A stretch of DNA of 64,000 nt. Source: Mesorhizobium sp. (lineage in GTDB: Bacteria > Pseudomonadota > Alphaproteobacteria > Rhizobiales > Rhizobiaceae). Below, piece after piece: positions 42,597-50,815 of the stretch. The notes beneath the pieces were generated by a model. The model did no database searches and was not told the DNA's origin. It was given only the letters and a program-made list of their open reading frames with translations. Every line of letters starts with the position of its first letter. Positions within the stretch are counted from its first letter, which is position 1. The stretch lies in contig NZ_SUHQ01000026.1 of NCBI RefSeq assembly GCF_004962245.1, positions 53,656 through 117,655 of the forward strand, written 5' to 3'. The position numbers and the translations under genes are program-made.

Positions 42597-44222
42597 ATGA
42601 AACTTGGACCAACCGCCCATACCGACACCTTCTGTCGTGACCACCTGCCGCCGCAGGACCAGTGGCCGGACCTGCCACAGGACGGCTTCGACTATCCCGA
42701 CCACCTGAATTGCGCGGTCGAGCTGACCGACCGCATGGTGGAGAGGGGCTTCGGCGACCACACCGCCCTGATCGGCAATGGCCGCCGACGCACCTACAAA
42801 GAGCTGACGGACTGGACCAACCGGCTTGCCCGCACGCTGGTCGAAAACTACGGCGTCAAGCCCGGCAATCGCATCCTGATCCGCTCGCCCAACAACCCGG
42901 CAATGGTCGCGTGCTGGCTGGCCGCAACCAAGGCCGGCGCGGTGGTGGTCAACACCATGCCGATGCTGCGCGCCGGCGAGTTGGCAAAGATCGTCGACAA
43001 GGCGCAGATCACACTTGCGCTTTGCGACACGCGCATCAAGGACGAGATCGTCGCCTGCGCAAAGGATAGTCGCTTCCTGAAGCAGGTGGTCGGCTTCGAC
43101 GGCACCGCCAACCATGACGCCGAACTCGACCGCGTTGCGCTCGACAAGCAGGTCAGGTTCGAGGCGGTGAAGACCGGCCGGGACGATGCTGCGCTGCTTG
43201 GCTTCACCTCGGGCACCACCGGCGTGCCCAAGGCAACTATGCATTTTCATCGCGACATCCTGATCATCGCCGACGGCTATGCGAAGGAAATTCTGGGCGT
43301 CACGCCAGACGACGTCTTCGTCGGCTCGCCGCCGCTCGCCTTCACCTTCGGGCTTGGCGGGCTCGCGGTCTTCCCGCTGCGCTTCGGCGCCGCAGCGACG
43401 CTTTTGGAAAACGCGACGCCACCCAACATGGTCGAGATCATCGAGACGTATCACGCGACGATCTCGTTTACCGCACCGAGCGCCTATCGCGCCATGATGA
43501 AGGCCATGGACGAGGGCGCCAATCTCTCCTCGCTGCGCATCGCGGTCTCTGCCGGCGAGACGTTGCCCGCGCCTGTCTATAACGAGTGGACGCAGAAGAC
43601 CGGCAAGCCGATCCTCGATGGTATCGGCGCCACCGAAATGCTGCATATCTTCATCACCAATCGGCTCGACGATCGCGCGCCGGGAGTGACTGGAAGGCCG
43701 GTAACCGGCTACGAGGCGAAGATCGTCGACGACCAGATGAACGAGATGCCGCGCGGTACGATCGGCAAGCTTGCCGTGCGCGGTCCGACAGGCTGTCGCT
43801 ACCTCTCCGATGAGCGCCAGCGGGAGTATGTCCGAAACGGCTGGAACCTGACCGGCGACGCCTTCATCCAGGATGAGGACGGACGCTTCCGCTTCGCCGC
43901 CCGGGCTGACGACATGATCCTGTCGTCCGGCTACAATATCGCCGGTCCGGAGGTGGAAGCCGCGCTGCTGGCCCACGACCTTGTGCTCGAATGTGCGGTC
44001 ATAGGTGCTGCGGACGAGGAACGCGGCCAGATCGTCGAGGCGCATGTCGTGCTCGTCGAAGGCGCTTCGGCCGACGACGAGACGGCACGGCTCCTGCAGG
44101 AGCACGTCAAGGCGGTCATCGCGCCGTACAAATATCCGCGCTCGGTCAAGTTCGTCACCACGCTGCCGAAAACGCAGACGGGAAAGATCCAGCGCTTTCG
44201 CCTGCGCGATGAGCAAGGCTGA
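42597..44222 (+). CDS. 2-aminobenzoate-CoA / benzoate-CoA ligase-like enzyme
   Basis: A 541-residue AMP-forming acyl-CoA synthetase. The phosphate loop is F-T-S-G-T-T-G-V-P-K-A, G-A-T-E-M-L-H is motif A5, and T-G-D-A-F with K-T-Q-T-G-K-I-Q-R-F closes the C-terminal domain with its catalytic Lys. The N-terminus L-G-P-T-A-H-T-D-T-F is typical of the 2-aminobenzoate-CoA ligase group. The ATG at 42597 follows GGGAG; upstream frame is the pseudogene. The divergent arylformamidase-like gene could supply anthranilate. Confidence 0.85.
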   Translation: MKLGPTAHTDTFCRDHLPPQDQWPDLPQDGFDYPDHLNCAVELTDRMVERGFGDHTALIGNGRRRTYKELTDWTNRLARTLVENYGVKPGNRILIRSPNNPAMVACWLAATKAGAVVVNTMPMLRAGELAKIVDKAQITLALCDTRIKDEIVACAKDSRFLKQVVGFDGTANHDAELDRVALDKQVRFEAVKTGRDDAALLGFTSGTTGVPKATMHFHRDILIIADGYAKEILGVTPDDVFVGSPPLAFTFGLGGLAVFPLRFGAAATLLENATPPNMVEIIETYHATISFTAPSAYRAMMKAMDEGANLSSLRIAVSAGETLPAPVYNEWTQKTGKPILDGIGATEMLHIFITNRLDDRAPGVTGRPVTGYEAKIVDDQMNEMPRGTIGKLAVRGPTGCRYLSDERQREYVRNGWNLTGDAFIQDEDGRFRFAARADDMILSSGYNIAGPEVEAALLAHDLVLECAVIGAADEERGQIVEAHVVLVEGASADDETARLLQEHVKAVIAPYKYPRSVKFVTTLPKTQTGKIQRFRLRDEQG

Positions 44223-44386
44223 TGGCAAGGACAGCGCAGGACAACGGCATCGATCACGTGATCGCCGTCGAACGGATCATCGAGTTCAAGCGCGGCACCG
44301 GCGGCACAGCGGGCGTCTCTTGTCCCGGGCGAATGCTGGAAGTGGGGCTTTTTCCCGAACTCTGGACAGCGAGGACGAAGCTCTGA
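44222..44386 (+). CDS. Short coupled ORF of unknown nature
   Basis: A 54-residue frame whose ATG overlaps the ligase stop (TGATG). It contains H-V-I-A-V-E-R-I-I-E-F-K-R-G-T. I recognise no family. It could be a small protein, or the remnant of a longer ligase-operon gene. Treat with caution. Confidence 0.25.
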   Translation: MARTAQDNGIDHVIAVERIIEFKRGTGGTAGVSCPGRMLEVGLFPELWTARTKL

Positions 44387-44513
44387 ACCATCGGCCGCAC
44401 TGCGGCCCAACAACAAAAACACTTCGCCGGGCTGGCAAAGCCACGGGGATTCTTTCATCGTGAGGACCCCAGAGGGTCCAGACAACGATACAGATAACAA
44501 CGGGAGTAACACT

Positions 44514-45653
44514 ATGAAGAAACTGATTGCAGCAAGCCTCGTGGCGCTTTCCCTGGGCGTATCCGGTCTCGCTTCGGCCGAGCCGATCAAGGTCGGCATG
44601 ATCACGACGCTTTCGGGCGGCGGCGCGGGCCTTGGCATCGATGTGCGCGACGGCTTCATGCTGGCGCTCAAAAAGGCCGGCAACAGCGAGATCGAGGTCG
44701 TGATCGAGGATGACGGCCAGAAGCCGGAACTCGCGGTGCAGATCGCCGACAAGATGATCCAGTCCGACCAAGTCGACATCCTGACCGGGATCATCTGGTC
44801 GAATCTAGCCATGGCCGTTGTTCCGAGTGCGGTTGCGCAGGGCAAATTCTACCTGTCGCCGAATGCCGGACCCTCGGCGCTGGCCGGCGCGCAGTGCCAC
44901 GAGAATTATTTCAACGTGGCCTGGCAGAACGACAATCTGCACGAGGCCATGGGCCAGTACGCCAACCAGGACTACAAGAAGACTTTCATCATGGCGCCGA
45001 ACTATCCCGCCGGGACGGACGCCCTGACCGGCTTCAAGCGCTTCTACAAGGGCGAGCTTGCCGGTGAAATCTACACTCAGATCGGCCAGACGGACTACGC
45101 CGCCGAAATCGCGCAGATCCGCGCCTCCGGCGCCGACTCCGTGTTCTTCTTCCTGCCGGGCGGCATGGGCATCGCCTTCATGAAGCAGTATGCCCAGTCC
45201 GACGTCGGCATCCCGATCATGGGTCCCGGCTTCTCGCTCAGCCAGGACATCCTCGCCGCGGTTGGTGACGCCGCGCTGGGCGTCAAAAACTCCTCGCAGT
45301 GGAGCAAGGACATCGACAATGAGGCCAACAAGGCCTTCGTCGCGGCCTTTCAGGCCGAATATGGGCGTCTGCCCTCGCTCTATGCCAGCCAGGGCTACGA
45401 CACGGCGAACCTGATCCTCTCGGCCGCGGCCAAGGCGAGCGTCAAGGATACCGACGCGTTCCGCGCTGCGCTGAAGAAAGCCGATTTCGAATCCGTGCGC
45501 GGGGACTTCGAGTTCGGCAACAACAACCATCCGATCCAGACCATCTATGTGCGCGAGGTGATCAAGGAGAACGGCGGCCTCACCAACAAGATCATCGGCA
45601 CCGCCTTCGAGAAGCACCAGGACGCCTACGCGGCCGACTGCGCGATGAAATGA
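44514..45653 (+). CDS. Branched-chain-type ABC transporter substrate-binding protein
   Basis: A 379-residue type I periplasmic binding protein. A signal peptide ends A-S-A-E near residue 23. I-K-V-G-M-I-T-T-L-S-G-G and the G-Y-D-T-A-N-L-I-L late motif match the LivJ/aromatic-ligand (HAAT) family. CGGGAG precedes the ATG at 44514. The complete permease and ATPase set follows. Next to an aromatic CoA ligase, the ligand is more probably an aromatic acid than leucine. Confidence 0.9.
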   Translation: MKKLIAASLVALSLGVSGLASAEPIKVGMITTLSGGGAGLGIDVRDGFMLALKKAGNSEIEVVIEDDGQKPELAVQIADKMIQSDQVDILTGIIWSNLAMAVVPSAVAQGKFYLSPNAGPSALAGAQCHENYFNVAWQNDNLHEAMGQYANQDYKKTFIMAPNYPAGTDALTGFKRFYKGELAGEIYTQIGQTDYAAEIAQIRASGADSVFFFLPGGMGIAFMKQYAQSDVGIPIMGPGFSLSQDILAAVGDAALGVKNSSQWSKDIDNEANKAFVAAFQAEYGRLPSLYASQGYDTANLILSAAAKASVKDTDAFRAALKKADFESVRGDFEFGNNNHPIQTIYVREVIKENGGLTNKIIGTAFEKHQDAYAADCAMK

Positions 45654-45660
45654 TCATGCC

Positions 45661-45725
45661 TGCTCTCCGCTTGCGGGGAGACGGTACCGGCAGGGGATGA
45701 TGAGGCGTATCTCCTGCCGGCTTCC
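45661..45725. repeat. Rhizobial palindromic repeat (RPE/Sino-type)
   Basis: CTCTCCGC-TTGC-GGGGAGA forms one hairpin, followed by CCGGCAGGGGATGATGAGG and a matching CTCCTGCCGG arm. This wording is widespread in intergenic regions of Mesorhizobium and Sinorhizobium. Placed just after the binding-protein gene, it may lower expression of the downstream permeases. Confidence 0.6.
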
Positions 45726-45817
45726 CCTGTGGCCTCCAATCCTCGCCCTCTGCCGCACGGCAGCAACCTGGTGTGCCTGTGTTGCGGCCCAATTTGACCA
45801 GAAGAGCCTGACCCACC

Positions 45818-46738
45818 TTGCAAACCGCTCTTTTCATCGAACAGGTGCTCAACGGGCTGCAGCTCGGCGTGATGCTGTTCCTCATGGCCGCAGGCCTTAC
45901 TCTCATCTTCGGCGTCATGGGGCTGATCAACCTTGCCCATGGATCGCTCTACATGGTCGGCGCCTTCGCGTGCGCCACAGTCGCGGCCGCCACCGGCTCG
46001 TTCTGGCTCGGGCTCGCCGCCAGCCTCGCGGCGGCAGCTGCCGCCGGCGCGATCATCGAGATCCTTGTCATTCGTCGTCTCTACGAGCGCGACCATCTCG
46101 ACCAAGTGCTGGCGACCTTCGCATTGATCCTGATCTTTTCCGAAGGCACGCGCTGGCTGTTCGGCTCTTTTCCGCTCTACCTCGACATTCCGCCACTGCT
46201 GCGCGGCACCGTGCCAATCCCCGGCGGTTCTCGGTATCAGCTCTACCGCCTCGCCATCATCGGCGTCGGCATCGCGGTGGCGGTTGGGCTTTTCCTGCTG
46301 ATCTCCAAGACGCGGCTCGGCATGCGAATCCGCGCCGGCGAATCGGATCGTGAAATGATCGGCGCGCTCGGCGTCGACATCCGCACGCTTTATACCGTCG
46401 TCTTTGCGCTCGGAGCGGGGCTGGCCGGGCTCGCCGGCGCGCTGGTCGGCGCGCTGCAATCGGTGCAGGTCGGCATGGGCGAGCCGGTGCTCATCCTTGC
46501 CTTCGTCGTCATCGTGATCGGCGGCATCGGCTCGATCAAGGGCGCGCTCGTGGGCGCACTCCTGGTCGGCCTCGTCGACACGATGGGGCGCTTCCTGCTG
46601 CCACAACTCTTCAGCCTCCTCATGACCCCATCGCAGGCCGGCCTCGTCGGCGGCGCGTTGGCCTCGATGCTGATCTACATCGTCATGGCGGCGATCCTCG
46701 CGGTGCGGCCACAGGGCCTGTTCGCGGCGAGGGGATGA
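45818..46738 (+). CDS. ABC permease, LivH-like
   Basis: A 306-residue permease of the branched-chain amino acid family, from a TTG at 45818. G-L-Q-L-G-V-M-L-F-L-M-A-A-G-L-T-L-I-F-G and G-L-I-N-L-A-H-G are family signatures. About eight hydrophobic segments are visible. The ribosome site is weak, so the start has some doubt. It ends 3 bp before the LivM-like gene. Confidence 0.9.
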   Translation: MQTALFIEQVLNGLQLGVMLFLMAAGLTLIFGVMGLINLAHGSLYMVGAFACATVAAATGSFWLGLAASLAAAAAAGAIIEILVIRRLYERDHLDQVLATFALILIFSEGTRWLFGSFPLYLDIPPLLRGTVPIPGGSRYQLYRLAIIGVGIAVAVGLFLLISKTRLGMRIRAGESDREMIGALGVDIRTLYTVVFALGAGLAGLAGALVGALQSVQVGMGEPVLILAFVVIVIGGIGSIKGALVGALLVGLVDTMGRFLLPQLFSLLMTPSQAGLVGGALASMLIYIVMAAILAVRPQGLFAARG

Positions 46739-46741
46739 CCG

Positions 46742-47728
46742 ATGACGATCTCCCGCGAAACCGCGATCAACGTCACGCTGGCCCTGGTCCTGCTGGCGAT
46801 GCCCTTCGTGGCGCTCCAGCTCGGCAAGCCATTCTATGTAACGCTGGCCACCCGCATGGCGATCCTGGGTCTCGCCGCGGTCGGGCTCAACCTGGCGCTT
46901 GGCCTGGGCGGGCTGGTCTCGTTCGGCCATGCCGCCTTCTTCGGTGTCGGCGGCTACGCGGCAGGCATTCTCGCCAGCCACGCCTTTGCCGGCCAGCCGC
47001 TCAATCTTGGCCTGTTCGCCCTGCCGGGCACCAACCAGATGCTGGTCGTCTGGTCGGTGGCGGTTCTCGCGGGCGGGCTACTGGCGGCCGCCATCGGCAT
47101 GATCAGCCTGCGCACCTCCGGCGTCTACTTCATCATGATCACGCTGGCCTTCGCACAAATGACCTACTATTTCGCAATCTCCTGGCCCGCCTATGGCGGC
47201 GAGGATGGACTGTCGATCACTATCCGCAACGTGGTGCCGGCCATAAACACGCTCATACCGATCAACTATTTCCTCGTCTGCTACGCTTTGCTTCTGACGG
47301 CGCTCCTGATCTTCGCGCTGATCAGGGGTTCGCGCTTTGGCGCCGCGCTCCAGGCATCCCGTCAGAACGAACTGCGCGTTGCGTCGATCGGCATCGCTCC
47401 GTTTCGGGTAAGGCTCGTCGCCTTCATCATCTCCGGCATGATCACAGCGCTCTCCGGTGCGCTTTATGCCGACCTCAACCGCTTCGTGAGCCCGTCGATG
47501 CTGTCCTGGCACATGTCGGGTGAACTCATCATCATCGTCGTTCTCGGGGGCGTCGGCCGGCTGTGGGGACCGGTGGCGGGCGCAATGCTGTTCGTGGTGT
47601 TCGAATTCGTCCTCGGCGGGCTGACCGAACGCTGGCAGTTCTTCCTCGGCGTCGCTCTCCTGGCTGTCGTGCTGTTCGCCCGTGGCGGACTTATCGGATT
47701 TCTCGCGGGGAGAATGCGTCATGGCTGA
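46742..47728 (+). CDS. ABC permease, LivM-like
   Basis: A 328-residue partner permease. G-L-N-L-A-L-G-L-G-G-L-V-S-F-G-H-A-A-F-F-G-V-G is the LivM signature, and G-G-V-G-R-L-W-G-P-V-A-G lies near the C-terminus. It overlaps the ATPase start by 8 bp. With the LivH-like protein it makes the membrane channel of the importer. Confidence 0.92.
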   Translation: MTISRETAINVTLALVLLAMPFVALQLGKPFYVTLATRMAILGLAAVGLNLALGLGGLVSFGHAAFFGVGGYAAGILASHAFAGQPLNLGLFALPGTNQMLVVWSVAVLAGGLLAAAIGMISLRTSGVYFIMITLAFAQMTYYFAISWPAYGGEDGLSITIRNVVPAINTLIPINYFLVCYALLLTALLIFALIRGSRFGAALQASRQNELRVASIGIAPFRVRLVAFIISGMITALSGALYADLNRFVSPSMLSWHMSGELIIIVVLGGVGRLWGPVAGAMLFVVFEFVLGGLTERWQFFLGVALLAVVLFARGGLIGFLAGRMRHG

Positions 47729-48470
47729 TGCCGTCCTCGCTGTCCGCAACCTGTGCAAGAGCTTCAGCGCGTTGAAGGCCACCGAGAATGTGAGCCTCGA
47801 CCTGAAGCCGGGCGAGATCCATGCATTGATCGGCCCGAACGGGGCGGGCAAGTCGACCCTTATCCATCAGATTGCCGGGACGCTGGCGCCCGACAGCGGT
47901 GACATCGACTTTCTCGGGCGGCCGGTCGGCCATCTCGGCGTTGTCGAACGCGCCCGGATGGGATTAGGACGATCCTTCCAGGTCTCGTCGCTGGCGCCGG
48001 AATTCTCCGCTCTGCGCAACGTCATGCTCGCCGTGCAGTCGCGACAGGGCTCGTCCTTCCGCTTCTTCCGGCCGGTGATGCGCGATGCGTCGCTCATCGA
48101 GCCCGCAATGGCGTCGCTCGAGCGGGTTGGGCTGGCGACGCGCGCGCGCGTCCCGGCCGCCGAGCTTTCGCACGGCGAGCGGCGCCAGCTCGAGATCGCC
48201 ATTGCGCTGGCGCTCGGCTCGCAAGCCTTCCTGCTCGATGAGCCGATGGCTGGCATGGGGCCGGAAGGCTCGCGCTCGCTGACTGGCTTTCTCGACAGGC
48301 TGCGCGAGGAAGCGCCGATCCTCCTGGTCGAGCACGACATGGATGCGGTCTTCGCGCTTGCCGACCGGGTCTCCGTTCTCGTCTACGGGCGCATCATCGC
48401 CTCCGGCACGGTCGACCAGGTCCGCGCCGATCCGGAAGTGCGGCGCGCCTATCTGGGAGATCCGGCATGA
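47721..48470 (+). CDS. ABC ATPase, LivG-like
   Basis: A 249-residue ATPase with Walker A G-P-N-G-A-G-K-S-T, signature L-S-H-G-E-R-R-Q and Walker B F-L-L-D-E-P-M-A-G-M. The ATG at 47721 overlaps the permease stop; an earlier start at 47682 would extend inside it. It overlaps the next ATPase by 4 bp. Confidence 0.93.
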   Translation: MADAVLAVRNLCKSFSALKATENVSLDLKPGEIHALIGPNGAGKSTLIHQIAGTLAPDSGDIDFLGRPVGHLGVVERARMGLGRSFQVSSLAPEFSALRNVMLAVQSRQGSSFRFFRPVMRDASLIEPAMASLERVGLATRARVPAAELSHGERRQLEIAIALALGSQAFLLDEPMAGMGPEGSRSLTGFLDRLREEAPILLVEHDMDAVFALADRVSVLVYGRIIASGTVDQVRADPEVRRAYLGDPA

Positions 48471-49153
48471 GCCTCCTCGAAATCGCCGAACTGGAAACCT
48501 TCTACGGTGCGAGCCAGGCTCTGTTCGGCGTCGAGCTCGACGTTGCCGAGGGCGAGGTCGTGGCGCTGATGGGCCGCAACGGCATGGGCAAGACGACCAC
48601 GATCCGTTCGATCCTGGCGCTCAGTCCGGCGCGATCCGGAACAATCCGTTTCGCCGGAAGGGAGACCCAGGCGATGCGTCCGCACCTCATTGCACGGCTC
48701 GGCATCGGGCTGGTGCCGGAGGGGCGGCGCTGCTTTCCCAACCTCACCGTTGCGGAAAATCTCTCCGCGGCCGCGCGCCCCGGCCGCTGGTCGCTTGCGG
48801 AGATCAACGGACTGTTTCCGCGGCTCGCCGAACGGCGCGACCAGATGGCGCGGACGCTTTCCGGCGGTGAGCAGCAGATGCTGGCGATCGGCCGGGCACT
48901 GATGACCAATCCGCGCCTGCTGATCCTCGATGAGGCGACCGAGGGATTGGCGCCAGTGATCCGTCACGACATCTGGACGGTCATCCGTACGCTCAAGGCG
49001 GAAGGGCAGTCGATCCTGATCGTCGACAAGACGCTTGCCGAATTGCTGCCATCCGCCGACCGCTGTTTCGTGCTCGAAAAGGGAACGACTGTTTGGACCG
49101 GCCGTCCCGTCGACCTCACGCCTGAACTGCAGGATCGCTATCTCGGCGTCTGA
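48467..49153 (+). CDS. ABC ATPase, LivF-like
   Basis: A 228-residue ATPase with Walker A G-R-N-G-M-G-K-T-T, signature L-S-G-G-E-Q-Q-M and Walker B L-L-I-L-D-E-A-T-E-G-L-A-P. It couples to the previous gene by ATGA. It closes the five-gene importer operon. Confidence 0.93.
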   Translation: MSLLEIAELETFYGASQALFGVELDVAEGEVVALMGRNGMGKTTTIRSILALSPARSGTIRFAGRETQAMRPHLIARLGIGLVPEGRRCFPNLTVAENLSAAARPGRWSLAEINGLFPRLAERRDQMARTLSGGEQQMLAIGRALMTNPRLLILDEATEGLAPVIRHDIWTVIRTLKAEGQSILIVDKTLAELLPSADRCFVLEKGTTVWTGRPVDLTPELQDRYLGV

Positions 49154-49221
49154 TTGCGCACGGATGCGCAGCCGCCACGGGTGCTCTCATGGTGGCATCG
49201 AACAAGAAATTGCGTCGTGTA

Positions 49222-49248
49222 TGTCACACTGGCAGGCCCTGCCTCGTC
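49222..49248 (+). promoter_or_regulatory. ECF41-type promoter
   Basis: TGTCACA at 49222-49228 and CGTC at 49245-49248 are exactly 16 bp apart, which is the published ECF41 consensus. It precedes the AhpD-like gene by 32 bp, and the ECF41 sigma gene is second in the same operon. Confidence 0.85.
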
Positions 49249-49280
49249 ATGATGTCGGAACCAACAAAAGGAGACGAACC

Positions 49281-49751
49281 ATGACTGCCAAACTTGATCT
49301 CTTCGCTGCCGCCCCTTCACTCATGAAGAGCTGGGCCGGCACATCGGTGGCCATCGCTTCCAGCCTCGAGCCCGGTCTTGTCGAGCTCGTGAAGATCCGT
49401 GCCTCCCAGATCAATGGCTGCGCCAACTGCATCAACATGCATACGGTGGAAGCGCGCGCGAAAGGAGAGACCGAACAGCGCATCTACCTGCTGTCGGCTT
49501 GGCGCGAGGCCCCTTGCTATACGGACCGCGAACGCGCTGCGCTCGGCTGGACCGAGGCTCTGACGCGGCTTTCCGAAGGACATACGCAGGAAGGTGCCTA
49601 TGAAGCCCTGAAGGCTCAGTTCACCGACGAGGAGCAAGTCAAACTGACATTGATGATCAATGTCATCAATGGGTGGAACCGCCTTGCGGTCGGCTTCGGC
49701 TTGTGGGTCGATCCGGCGGCCGCAAAGTCCGCTGTCAAGGCGGCCGCCTGA
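49281..49751 (+). CDS. Carboxymuconolactone decarboxylase / AhpD-like protein
   Basis: A 156-residue AhpD-fold protein. The active-site motif is C47-A-N-C50 with H54, the redox pair of AhpD-type peroxidase reductants. AAAGGAG lies before the ATG at 49281. Genes of this kind are the usual target and partner of ECF41 sigma factors. It probably handles an oxidant or reactive aldehyde. It shares the TGATG stop-start with the sigma gene. Confidence 0.9.
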   Translation: MTAKLDLFAAAPSLMKSWAGTSVAIASSLEPGLVELVKIRASQINGCANCINMHTVEARAKGETEQRIYLLSAWREAPCYTDRERAALGWTEALTRLSEGHTQEGAYEALKAQFTDEEQVKLTLMINVINGWNRLAVGFGLWVDPAAAKSAVKAAA

Positions 49752-50608
49752 TGGCAGGCGTCAGAGACGAGGATGCAGCGGCGAGTTTCGCCCCGCTGCG
49801 CCCAAAGCTCATGCGTGTCGCCTACCGCATGCTGGGCTCCGTGGCTGACGCCGAGGACGCTGTACAGGAGGCCTTCATCCGCTGGATGAGGGCCGACCGC
49901 AGCGAGGTGCGCGAGCCCGAGGCATTCCTGCGCCGTACTGTCACGCGGCTCTGCCTCGATCAACTCAAATCAGCGCGACGCCAGCGTGAGACTTATGTCG
50001 GCCCCTGGCTCCCCGATCCCGTCATGGAAGAGGAGGAAGAGGAAGACGTGACCTTGCCGTTGATGCTCGCACTGGAGCGCCTTTCTCCGCTCGAGCGGGC
50101 GGCCTTCTTGCTGCACGACGTGTTCGGGCTAGGATTCGAGGAAGTCGCAGCAACCATCCAGCGTGATCCGGCTGCCTGCCGCCAGCTTGCCGCGCGTGCA
50201 CGCACCCACGTCCGCGAGGCGAGGCCTCGCTTCCAGGTGGAAAAACAACGTAGCCTCGAGCTTGCCGAGGCTTTCTTCAACGCCTCTCGCAGCGGCGACA
50301 TGAGGGCGCTTGGTGCGATGTTGGCGGCCGATGTCAGCATCCATGCAGACGGCGGCGGCAAGCGTTCCGCAGCCATGCAGCCGATCTTCGGCTTTGATGC
50401 CGTCATGGAGGTGCACGAAAATCTGGCGGCTCAGTTCCAGAACTATGGCTCGAAATTCGTTCGTGCTGGATTCGTCAACGGATTGCCCGGTTTCATCACG
50501 CTGGAGGCTGATGGGGAACTCCAGACAACCGCGCTCGAAATCGAAGACGGGAAGGTTGCCGCGATCTATGTGGTGCGGAACCCTGACAAGCTGAGACATC
50601 TGCATTAG
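49751..50608 (+). CDS. ECF41-family sigma factor with SnoaL-like C-terminal domain
   Basis: A 285-residue sigma factor. Region 2 has V-A-Y-R-M-L-G-S-V-A-D-A-E-D-A-V-Q-E-A, and region 4 has L-S-P-L-E-R-A-A-F-L-L-H-D-V-F. The hallmarks of ECF41 are present: W-L-P-D-P in the linker, N-G-L-P-G in the SnoaL-like domain, and a late V-R-N-P-D-K-L. In this group the C-terminal domain replaces an anti-sigma factor. It is coupled to the AhpD-like gene and probably transcribes its own operon. Confidence 0.93.
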   Translation: MAGVRDEDAAASFAPLRPKLMRVAYRMLGSVADAEDAVQEAFIRWMRADRSEVREPEAFLRRTVTRLCLDQLKSARRQRETYVGPWLPDPVMEEEEEEDVTLPLMLALERLSPLERAAFLLHDVFGLGFEEVAATIQRDPAACRQLAARARTHVREARPRFQVEKQRSLELAEAFFNASRSGDMRALGAMLAADVSIHADGGGKRSAAMQPIFGFDAVMEVHENLAAQFQNYGSKFVRAGFVNGLPGFITLEADGELQTTALEIEDGKVAAIYVVRNPDKLRHLH

Positions 50609-50815
50609 GGGGCGACGGCTTGGCGGTGAGGCGTGTTGTCAGCGGGCGTGCCTCTGACCACCAGGACGAAGCGAAGTGACGTAGAGTGCTTTTGGCATGA
50701 CGAGGGAGTGTGGAGTGGCGCGCAAAGAGGCTGGTCTGCTTAAACCCCATGCCGACCATGACGACGGTTTGCTCGAGGCATGTCGCCGGCGGATTGATGG
50801 CGCTGCCGCGCAGAC
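50609..50815. other. Convergent intergenic stretch
   Basis: About 200 bp between the ECF41 gene and the convergent deaminase. I see no supported gene, terminator or repeat here. Confidence 0.4.

Noticed and set aside
44462..44482. GGACCC/GGGTCC hairpin before the binding-protein gene
   Set aside because: Short stem, no T-run, and too close to the start; not strong enough to call an attenuator.
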